Assembly: GCA_900322175.1 (NCBI GenBank) | Contig: ONYZ01000026.1 | Coordinates: 1 to 57,928 of the forward strand | Reading direction: 5' to 3' | DNA length: 57,928 nucleotides | Source: an uncultured Prevotella sp. | GTDB taxonomy: Bacteria; Bacteroidota; Bacteroidia; Bacteroidales; Bacteroidaceae | In this document: piece by piece, positions 5,918-12,810 of the stretch | Layout of the letters: each line of letters opens with the position of its first letter | How positions within the stretch are numbered: position 1 is the stretch's first letter | Notes under the pieces: model-generated | Told to the model about the DNA's origin: nothing | The model's database searches: none | The model's input: only the letters and a program-made list of their open reading frames with translations | Made by a program: the position numbers and the translations under genes

Positions 5918-6835
5918 TTATGGTCTAAGTTTTTTGATGCTGAGCACTAATAGATTCTTAGTATATTCGTCTGCGGTGGCATCGCGGAGGCGGGCTATTT
6001 CGCCCATAACAATCTTTTTCTCGTCGGCATCCAGTACGTCTGCCTTCTTACAGAGATTATAGATGTTGTTTGCAAATACGTTGGCCAATGTCATATTGTG
6101 CTCTGCCAGATACTTGCCATACATGGTCCTTACGGTACTGAACTGGCTGAGCCACTCCTGTGAATTGGTGGCAACAGAGTCTACTGCATCCAGCTTCAAC
6201 ATAAAGCCTGGCGTGTTATTGCCAATCATTTCAAATATCTGGTCCTTGGTAAGTGGATTGCGATTAATGGTAATGGTACTGCTCTTTATCCTCTTCTTAC
6301 CATTATCGCTTTGCTCGCGGTATTTCTGGGTGGTGCCATAAGTGGTGGCTATGCGCCCCTTGATACCCTCCTGACCCTCGGCCCACTCTACGGCATAGGC
6401 ATAGCGGTACTTCTTTTCGGGGTCCTTCTTGTCGAGGAAACAGGCATACATATACTTAGAACCAGGAATCTTACCAATAGCAACAGACTCGGAACTGCCG
6501 TCGCCAACTACCAGAGTCACGTAGTTCGCGCCCTTGTTGTTTTCGCTCGAACTTACGCTATAGGCATTCTCAGAATCCTTATGGATAGCGTCCTCGATAT
6601 CTAACACAAGCTGTCGCCATGGATTACCTGCGGGCAGGGTGAAGTCGTACACATCGGCCTGACCTTTCTTTACACCAGTCTCGGGGTCCTTCTCCATGTC
6701 GTGATGCGCAGTGACCTTTATCACTTGTTTCTGTTTGAGCAGGGCATCGAATGTTTTCTGGATGTTCTGCTGGGCCATAAGGGCTGAAGGCATAGCAATC
6801 AGCATGGCTGATAGAATTAAGCTTTTACTCTTCAT
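5918..6835 (-). CDS. Exported protein of sigma/anti-sigma cassette, unknown function
   Basis: This 305-residue protein has a clear Sec signal peptide (KSKSLILSAMLIAMPSALMA, cleaved before QQ) and no further membrane segments. Repeated beta-rich stretches, each ending in a lysine-rich loop, follow; I do not recognise the family. The ATG at 6835 is preferred over a TTG two codons upstream. It overlaps the anti-sigma gene end by 11 bp and is the last gene of the operon 7966-5918. By position it corresponds to the lipoprotein of the first cassette, although the sequences do not look alike. It is probably periplasmic. Confidence 0.65.
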   Translation of the reverse strand: MKSKSLILSAMLIAMPSALMAQQNIQKTFDALLKQKQVIKVTAHHDMEKDPETGVKKGQADVYDFTLPAGNPWRQLVLDIEDAIHKDSENAYSVSSSENNKGANYVTLVVGDGSSESVAIGKIPGSKYMYACFLDKKDPEKKYRYAYAVEWAEGQEGIKGRIATTYGTTQKYREQSDNGKKRIKSSTITINRNPLTKDQIFEMIGNNTPGFMLKLDAVDSVATNSQEWLSQFSTVRTMYGKYLAEHNMTLANVFANNIYNLCKKADVLDADEKKIVMGEIARLRDATADEYTKNLLVLSIKKLRP

Positions 6836-7478
6836 ATGCAATAAAATTTGTTTGTTCGTTAATATATACTATGGTACCATCTTCTTGCATGACGGGCACG
6901 TAGCCGTAGGCGGCCAACTGAGCCTCGATGGCCTCTACTTCGGCCTCTACTTTGGCCTGTGCCATCAGCGCGTAAGCCTTGTCGATATCGTGTATCGTGG
7001 GCACTATCTTACGCTTGCTGCGCTTGGGGGCCTTGGCGGGCTTCTGAGCGGCCTTGGGGGTTGTCAGACTATCGGCGCCTACTGTCTCGGGCTGCGACTG
7101 TATCGCGGGCTCCGCGGGCTGTGGTGCGGCTGTGGTGTCGGCCTGAGCTGTGAGCGGTGCTGCAAGCTGGAAATCGGCCTTATTGCCAGAAACAGCCAGG
7201 AAGATTACACTTGCCACAACGGCTGCGGCTGCCACACTCCATATCATCCAGCGACGTCTTCCGTGTGTCGGCTCCTCAGCGGCTGCAGGTTGCGCTGCTT
7301 CGGCCTCAGGTTGCATCGCCTCGATCTCTTGGAACATCTCCTGATAGCAGGCCCACTCCTCGGGTATGTTTTCGCCCCGAAAGTACTGGGCAAGGATGTC
7401 CTCCTCGTCGAGCGTCGATGTGCCGTCCATATATCGGTCCAGCAGTCGGGCAATGTATTCCTTAGTGTACTGTATCAT
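6825..7478 (-). CDS. Probable anti-sigma factor, membrane protein
   Basis: The 217-residue product has an N-terminal cytoplasmic part starting YTKEYIARLLDRYMDGTSTL, very like the short N-terminal helix pattern of other Bacteroidota anti-sigma proteins, then a single membrane helix at about residues 77-98 (WMIWSVAAAAVVASVIFLAV). A Pro/Ala/Gln-rich periplasmic linker and a lysine/arginine-rich patch (KAPKRSKRK) follow, with a short acidic end. The start overlaps the sigma-factor stop by 4 bp (ATGA). It most likely sequesters the sigma factor encoded just upstream. Confidence 0.75.
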   Translation of the reverse strand: MIQYTKEYIARLLDRYMDGTSTLDEEDILAQYFRGENIPEEWACYQEMFQEIEAMQPEAEAAQPAAAEEPTHGRRRWMIWSVAAAAVVASVIFLAVSGNKADFQLAAPLTAQADTTAAPQPAEPAIQSQPETVGADSLTTPKAAQKPAKAPKRSKRKIVPTIHDIDKAYALMAQAKVEAEVEAIEAQLAAYGYVPVMQEDGTIVYINEQTNFIAYEE

Positions 7479-7966
7479 CTGTTTCTACGTTTTATTTCTT
7501 CTAACAATGTTCTGCGGGCTCGGGCCAGCAGGGTGCTTACTGATGTGGTTTCGATGCCCAGCAGCGTGGCTATCTCTTCATGGCTGCGCCGTTCCACCTG
7601 TCGCATATATAATAAGGTGCGCTGTGTGGTGGGCAGACTGTCGAGGCGTGACTGCAACCAGCGATCGTTCTCCTTGCATTCCAACTCATCGTGCGGACTG
7701 GTGGTGAGGGTTGCTACAGTAGCCTCGTTGAGTTCTTCTATAGGTTTTCGGCGCTGGTGATTATGGAGCAATTGGCGGGCCATCAGCGATACGATGGCTT
7801 CTACCGACTGGTATCGCTCCAGTTCCTGGTGCATCTGCCACAGGCGGAGCATCACGTCCTGCGCAATGTCTTCGGCCTCGTCCCTGCCCGCACCGTAGTG
7901 GATGCTAACACTGAGCGCCTTTTCGCGCCACGTGCGGACCATATTTTCGAATGCACTTTTTTCCAT
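7475..7966 (-). CDS. ECF-type RNA polymerase sigma factor
   Basis: A 163-residue ECF sigma factor. Region 2 includes DEAEDIAQDVMLRLWQ (residues about 29-44) and region 4 includes SHEEIATLLGIETTSVSTLL as the helix-turn-helix. I start it at MEKSAFENM (7966); an upstream ATG at 7993 would add nine polar residues. It resembles the sigma factor at 150-659 in length, motif order and the 4-bp coupling to an anti-sigma gene, so the two cassettes are paralogous arrangements in opposite orientation. No clean TAnnTTTG box is visible upstream. Confidence 0.88.
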   Translation of the reverse strand: MEKSAFENMVRTWREKALSVSIHYGAGRDEAEDIAQDVMLRLWQMHQELERYQSVEAIVSLMARQLLHNHQRRKPIEELNEATVATLTTSPHDELECKENDRWLQSRLDSLPTTQRTLLYMRQVERRSHEEIATLLGIETTSVSTLLARARRTLLEEIKRRNR

Positions 7967-8042
7967 TTTCTTTGCTTTACAACTATTAGACACACAAACA
8001 GTCTAAAGTCAAACAAGCTTTAACATACTTTAGTAAAAACGC

Positions 8043-8071
8043 AAAAAAATGGGTTCGCAAAGCGCGAACCC
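8043..8071 (-). terminator. Intrinsic terminator of TPR kinase gene
   Basis: GGGTTCGC (8051-8058) pairs perfectly with GCGAACCC (8064-8071). On the minus strand the hairpin is followed by seven T residues and sits 8 bp after the stop at 8079. Confidence 0.85.
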
Positions 8072-8078
8072 TATTTGA

Positions 8079-9851
8079 TTATTTCTTTGGAATGTCGAAG
8101 ATGAAGCGGGAGCCGTCGGTGTATTTGTTGTCTAACCATATCTTGCCGCCAAGGAGTTTGATGACGGCACGACAGATGGACAGACCAATACCTTGCAACT
8201 TCTTACGGTCGCCCAGCTCGCGGAAGGTTTCGAACACATGCGCGCGGCGCTCTGGCGCTATGCCTCGGCCCGTATCGGTGACACTGCAGCGGATGTTGTC
8301 GCCATACTCGGTGATAGCCAGCGTGATGACACCCTTGTCTGTGTAATAAATGGCATTCTCAAGCAGATGGCGCAACAGGGTCTCGATGGCCTCCTGATTG
8401 GTCTGCACGGCATAATCATCGGGCAGGTCGCTCTCGAAGAACATCCTCACTCCCTCCTTGCAGCGCGCACTATAGGCATCTACCATACGACGGCCAAGGT
8501 GGTTTGGCGACATGGTATAGTTGATCGGCAACGACTTCTTGCTCTCATAGAGCGACAGCTCGGCCAGTTCGTCAATAAGCTTGGTGATGTGTTTAGAGCT
8601 ATCCTTAATCATTTGGCTCAGCTGCTCGCGCTCTTCGGCCTGCAGCTCGTAGTCGGTGGTGCCCAGAATGTCGGAGAAACCCTCGATAGGATTGAGCGGC
8701 GCACGCAGTTCGTTGGTGATATTGGTGATAAACTCGTTCTTCATGTTGAACGCCTTCTCTACCTTTATCTTGTCCCTCTCAAGCTGTTCTTTCTCCTTTT
8801 CAAGACGCTTGATACGAATGTGATGCTGCAGCATTACCACTACCAGAACGATCAAAACGGCAGCAACCACCACAAACACGATGATGCGCTTAAGCTGGGC
8901 GTTCTCGTCCTCCAGCATCTTCTGTTCCAGCTTAAGGCGCTCGTTGTTCATCTGAACATAACAGCTGGCCACCACATTGCCGTGCGACACGAGCACGATA
9001 GAGTCGTTGATCTTCTTGAATTGGGCCATCTGCTCGTAGGCCTTGGCATCGTTACCCATGCGGTGGTAGATTACAGCCATGCGCTCGGCCCTCATTTCGG
9101 GCGAGAGCTGCTGGCTAAGGCGCAGAGCCTCACTGTAGTTGCCGTTAAGTATCTCGTGGTTAACCTCTACCACAGGCTCGATGGTGCCTATGCCGTCGCT
9201 AGCCTTAAGGGCCATCAGCTCGTTGTAGATGCTGTCGTAAAGTTGTCTGTTATTCTTATTAAATGCAAACTGACTGATACGATACAGCGCCCTACCCTTA
9301 TGTATTGGCGCCACGTTGGGCTCGGCCAGTATCTGGCGTGCATACTTCAAGCCTGCCTTCTGATCCTTGCGATGATTGGCTATCTTCATCAATTCCTGCA
9401 GATCGTCACCTGCACTCTCGTTGGGGAAATACTTGTGACGAAATTCCACAGCCTTCAGGAATCCCTCTTCGGCAGCCTTGTAGTCTTGCTTCTGCAGGGC
9501 ATTTACAGCCCTGGTATGAAGGGCAATATAGGTGCCCCAATAACTGTTATGATCCTCGGCGTAGCGAGCTATCTTATCGGCTATTTCCTCTGCACCATTG
9601 TAGTTAAGGTGTGTAGCCTCGTAGGTACTCTGATTGCCCCAGGCAATGTAGAACATACGCTCGTTGGCCTGCTTCTGGCTCTCGGCCTTAAGCTGATTGG
9701 TTACTTCGAGAAAGTTGTCGCGCTCGTCGGTGCTGATAAGTCGCAACATTTCTGCCTGTAATTTCATAATGTGCAGATCATCGTTGGCAGCAGAATTAAG
9801 GCTGGACGTGAACAAAACGGTTAATAAAACCAGAATCTTCTTGCAGTTCAT
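8079..9851 (-). CDS. TPR-type sensor histidine-kinase-like protein with Asn at the phospho-acceptor site
   Basis: The 590-residue protein has a signal peptide, a periplasmic helical-repeat region of TPR type (about residues 25-300), one membrane helix (323-341), a coiled coil (about 345-368), a HisKA-like dimerisation domain and a HATPase domain. The HATPase has an N box (LLENAIYYT), G1 (VTDTGRGI), F box (VFETFREL) and G2 (GIGLSI). The H-box reads FITNITNELRAPLN: the normally invariant phospho-acceptor His is Asn380 (codon 8712-8714). It may therefore bind ATP without autophosphorylating, or act as a partner or regulator of another kinase. There is no receiver or DNA-binding domain. It is transcribed divergently from the two solute-binding-like sensors. 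Confidence 0.85.
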   Translation of the reverse strand: MNCKKILVLLTVLFTSSLNSAANDDLHIMKLQAEMLRLISTDERDNFLEVTNQLKAESQKQANERMFYIAWGNQSTYEATHLNYNGAEEIADKIARYAEDHNSYWGTYIALHTRAVNALQKQDYKAAEEGFLKAVEFRHKYFPNESAGDDLQELMKIANHRKDQKAGLKYARQILAEPNVAPIHKGRALYRISQFAFNKNNRQLYDSIYNELMALKASDGIGTIEPVVEVNHEILNGNYSEALRLSQQLSPEMRAERMAVIYHRMGNDAKAYEQMAQFKKINDSIVLVSHGNVVASCYVQMNNERLKLEQKMLEDENAQLKRIIVFVVVAAVLIVLVVVMLQHHIRIKRLEKEKEQLERDKIKVEKAFNMKNEFITNITNELRAPLNPIEGFSDILGTTDYELQAEEREQLSQMIKDSSKHITKLIDELAELSLYESKKSLPINYTMSPNHLGRRMVDAYSARCKEGVRMFFESDLPDDYAVQTNQEAIETLLRHLLENAIYYTDKGVITLAITEYGDNIRCSVTDTGRGIAPERRAHVFETFRELGDRKKLQGIGLSICRAVIKLLGGKIWLDNKYTDGSRFIFDIPKK

Positions 9852-9932
9852 ATTGTCTGTTTTTTTAACTATTAATTATTGTTTATATTATAGTAACACA
9901 TCGGCAAATATACGAAAATAATCTAAAAATTC

Positions 9933-9964
9933 TTTGTTTTTTAGAAAAAAAATAAATATCTTTG
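9933..9964 (+). promoter_or_regulatory. Strong Bacteroidota promoter for SBP-PAS sensor pair
   Basis: TTTG (9933-9936), a 20-bp spacer and TATCTTTG (9957-9964) match the consensus perfectly. Transcription should start near 9971, which excludes the upstream in-frame codon at 9962 and supports the ATG at 9995. Confidence 0.85.
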
Positions 9965-9994
9965 CAAAAACTTTATAATTCTAACATCATAAAT

Positions 9995-11593
9995 ATGCGC
10001 CGATTAATATTGATCGTGATTAGTTTATCGCTACTAACCCTGAGTACCACCGCACAAAGCGACACTGCAAGGGTGTTTACCGATGATAAGCCACTGGTAT
10101 ATGTGGATGCCGACAACCTATGGCCCTACTCGTTTATCAACGAACATGGCGAGCCCGAAGGCTTTAACATCGACCTGCTAAGAGTGCTGATGAAGGAGCT
10201 GGGTATACCTTATATAATAAGGTTGAAGTCGCCCACGCAGGCAATGGAGGACCTGAAGGAGCGCAAAGCCGACCTTACACTGGGTTTGAAGGCACAATTC
10301 AACGATGAGTACGGACAGTATGGACACACTACGGTAGTACTGTTCACCCAAAGCGTGGCCACGCCTGAAAGTCAGCCCGTAGCCATCAAGACATTCCACG
10401 ACCTTAGCAATTCCGACTTGCAGATTACGGTATGTTCGCGGAGCGTGTGTTACGACCTGATGAAGGACTACGGATGGTCTGGTCACGCCATTCCGAGCGA
10501 CAATATGAAGGAATCGCTGCAGAGAATAAGCAGCAGTCAGGAGGGACTGATGGTATGTAACACGCTATCGCTGAAATGGCTTGTAAAGAATCTGAATATA
10601 GATAATGTGGAGATAACACCTGTAAACATGGCGCACATGGAATATAAGTTCATGTCGAACGACACACGCCTGCTGGCACGCATCGACAAGGCTTACAAAC
10701 AGTTGTATATCGACTATAAGATTACGCCGATAGAGAAGAAATGGCTATTCCCTGACCGCCAGCATCATGCCACTCCTGCATGGCTATGGATTGTAAATGT
10801 AGCAGGGCTACTGCTGCTGGTGCTGGCTGCGCTGTACACGATACGATTAGTGCGCGAGAACACGAGGCAGAGAAGTGTCAACAGCAAACTGAAAAACAAT
10901 CTGAGAGAAATCACAGACGACAGACACCTGCGCGTCTGGACGTATAATGTGGAACGGGAGCAATACTACTGGCACAGAGCGAACGGCAAAGTGGACAACA
11001 GTTACAGCGCCGACGAGTTTGCCAAGCGATACAGCAAGGAGGACTATCGGAAACTAAAAGAAGCACTAAACAGGCTGATTAATCGCCACAAAGACGCCAA
11101 AGGCCACGAAGAGGAGAAAACGACAGTAGAACTGCAAGCCAAGGATCCCGACCTGTACGACAGCAAGCTGAATTACTACGTGATAGAATTATCGGTGCTG
11201 CAGCGTGATGCCAGCGGTAATCCAAAACTGATAGTGGCAGTAAAGAAAGACGTGACAATCGGACACAACAAGAAGACGCTGGAGGCCCTCCGGTCGCTGC
11301 GATACTGGTCGATGTTCTACAGCGATGAATCGGGAATAATCCAGTTTGACAGCGACGGCATCATACAGAACGCCAACACCAAGGCCTGCCAGCTATTGGG
11401 ATTCGACATCGACAAGCAGGTAAAGAATCGCACCCACATCTGCGACATGATGGGCATAAATCGTGATGACCTGAAATACATCAACAATTACCAAGGCCAG
11501 CTGGACACCAACGACTGGCAGGTAGAGTTTACGATAAAAAACGCACTCGACAGCGACGGAAGTTTAATTGGATATTTTGTTTTCTGCGTATGA
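9995..11593 (+). CDS. Solute-binding-domain (SBP family 3) sensor with PAS domains, no output domain
   Basis: The 532-residue protein has a signal peptide (to about residue 20, TTA|QS), a bacterial extracellular solute-binding domain of family 3 (about 30-250; LWPYSFINEHGEPEGFNIDL is the typical start), a membrane helix (262-284) and a cytoplasmic part with two PAS-like segments (about 310-420 and 430-532; the second contains FDSDGIIQNANTKACQLLGF). In BvgS-type sensors such a layout is followed by a kinase, but here the protein simply stops, overlapping the next gene by 4 bp (ATGA). It probably transmits ligand binding to a separate protein, perhaps the neighbouring kinase-like protein or the RsbU system. 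Confidence 0.8.
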   Translation: MRRLILIVISLSLLTLSTTAQSDTARVFTDDKPLVYVDADNLWPYSFINEHGEPEGFNIDLLRVLMKELGIPYIIRLKSPTQAMEDLKERKADLTLGLKAQFNDEYGQYGHTTVVLFTQSVATPESQPVAIKTFHDLSNSDLQITVCSRSVCYDLMKDYGWSGHAIPSDNMKESLQRISSSQEGLMVCNTLSLKWLVKNLNIDNVEITPVNMAHMEYKFMSNDTRLLARIDKAYKQLYIDYKITPIEKKWLFPDRQHHATPAWLWIVNVAGLLLLVLAALYTIRLVRENTRQRSVNSKLKNNLREITDDRHLRVWTYNVEREQYYWHRANGKVDNSYSADEFAKRYSKEDYRKLKEALNRLINRHKDAKGHEEEKTTVELQAKDPDLYDSKLNYYVIELSVLQRDASGNPKLIVAVKKDVTIGHNKKTLEALRSLRYWSMFYSDESGIIQFDSDGIIQNANTKACQLLGFDIDKQVKNRTHICDMMGINRDDLKYINNYQGQLDTNDWQVEFTIKNALDSDGSLIGYFVFCV

Positions 11594-12492
11594 GATACAG
11601 ATATATTATAGCCACAATGATACTGGCAGCAACTGCACTACAGACGGTTGCCCAAGCACTAACCGAGAGATACAACAAGCGTCACCCGCTGAGGGTGGTA
11701 ATCAGCCGCACTGACTTGCCCTATGAGTTTAAGGACTCACACGGCGAGGCTTCGGGAAGCAATGTGGATATCATCAAGGCACTGGCCGAAGAACTTGATC
11801 TGCCTGTAGCATTCCTGATAAAAGAGGAGGGAATAACTAGAACCGTATTTGAGCAGGGCGATGCCGACCTGATAGTGGACGACAACCATGGATATGCAAA
11901 CACGGACTATATTTTTTCGGAAAACATCGTGAATTACAAGCGCATACGCCGCGACTCGATAGCAGAACTATTCATGATAAGCAAAGACCGCTATCTGATA
12001 GAACAGCTGGACGACCAGTACACACGACTGAAACTGCGTGGCGACATAGCAGCCATCAACACTATATGGCTGCACCCCGAGCATCGCGAGCCTGAACCAT
12101 CACAAGCGCCATTTTATATAGGTATAATAGGTATAATAGCGCTTGTAGTGCTGGCTACCGCGTGCGTGGTGCTGAAAACACGAAACACAATAGTGGCACG
12201 CAACTCTGAGAAGATAACTGGCATAACCAGCATGGCTCAGGAGATGGGCGAATACTACGTGATAAACGACACCGAAGCCCAGCACAAACTGCAGATTGAC
12301 TACGAGACACTATTCAGCAATCCATACGTGGCAATATCATTCTTCGACAAGAACGGCCTGCTGATTGAGCAGAACGACGCCATGAATAAGCTGCAAAAGA
12401 TAACCCCGAAGAACCAAATAAAGCCGCTTTACAATGCCGACGGCCAGATAGTGAACTACTTTGTGACAGTCGGCAAGAAAGACTGGGATTAA
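11590..12492 (+). CDS. Shortened solute-binding-like membrane sensor
   Basis: The 300-residue protein repeats the layout of its upstream neighbour in a reduced form: a signal peptide (to about residue 21), a family-3 solute-binding-like domain of only about 135 residues (LPYEFKDSHGEASGSNVDII; DADLIVDDNHGYANTDYIFS), a membrane helix at about 175-195, and a short cytoplasmic PAS-like segment with FFDKNGLLIEQNDAMNKL. About half of one lobe of the binding fold appears to be missing. It is translationally coupled to the first sensor and the two may form a heteromer. The stop is 2 bp from the end of the convergent STAS gene. Confidence 0.7.
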   Translation: MRYRYIIATMILAATALQTVAQALTERYNKRHPLRVVISRTDLPYEFKDSHGEASGSNVDIIKALAEELDLPVAFLIKEEGITRTVFEQGDADLIVDDNHGYANTDYIFSENIVNYKRIRRDSIAELFMISKDRYLIEQLDDQYTRLKLRGDIAAINTIWLHPEHREPEPSQAPFYIGIIGIIALVVLATACVVLKTRNTIVARNSEKITGITSMAQEMGEYYVINDTEAQHKLQIDYETLFSNPYVAISFFDKNGLLIEQNDAMNKLQKITPKNQIKPLYNADGQIVNYFVTVGKKDWD

Positions 12493-12494
12493 GC

Positions 12495-12800
12495 TTACTT
12501 GAACTTGAACAAGTGGACAAAGCCTGTGGTTTGGAACACGTCGTGAACCGTAGGCTGCAAGCCCTTGATGTATAGGTCGCAGTGCTGTGCGATACAGCGC
12601 TGGTTGATAGCCATCAGCAGTCGCAAACCGCTCGATGATATATATTCAAGACGGCTACAGTCAATAATGATTTCACAGTTGACAAAGTCGAACAGCGGTT
12701 CAACTTCCTTTTCGGTCTGCTGGGTTACAGATGTATCAAGACGTCCGTCGAGTATCAGTGTAACCCTTCTGTCATCGTCTTTTCTGATTGTTGCTTCCAT
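12495..12800 (-). CDS. STAS-domain anti-sigma-factor antagonist
   Basis: This 101-residue protein is a stand-alone STAS domain of the SpoIIAA/RsbV type. The signature IIIDCSRLEYISSSGLRLL includes the serine normally phosphorylated by an RsbW-type kinase and dephosphorylated by a PP2C-type phosphatase. The gene follows the RsbU-RsbW fusion by 10 bp and is surely co-transcribed, giving a complete partner-switching set of phosphatase, kinase and switch protein. Bacteroidota lack SigB, so the final partner is probably not a classical general-stress sigma factor. Confidence 0.9.
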   Translation of the reverse strand: MEATIRKDDDRRVTLILDGRLDTSVTQQTEKEVEPLFDFVNCEIIIDCSRLEYISSSGLRLLMAINQRCIAQHCDLYIKGLQPTVHDVFQTTGFVHLFKFK

Positions 12801-12810
12801 ATCTATTTTT

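Noticed and set aside
8193-9761. 522-codon open frame on the plus strand
   Set aside because: It lies fully antisense to the TPR kinase-like gene, has no family likeness, and arises from the codon pattern of the real gene.
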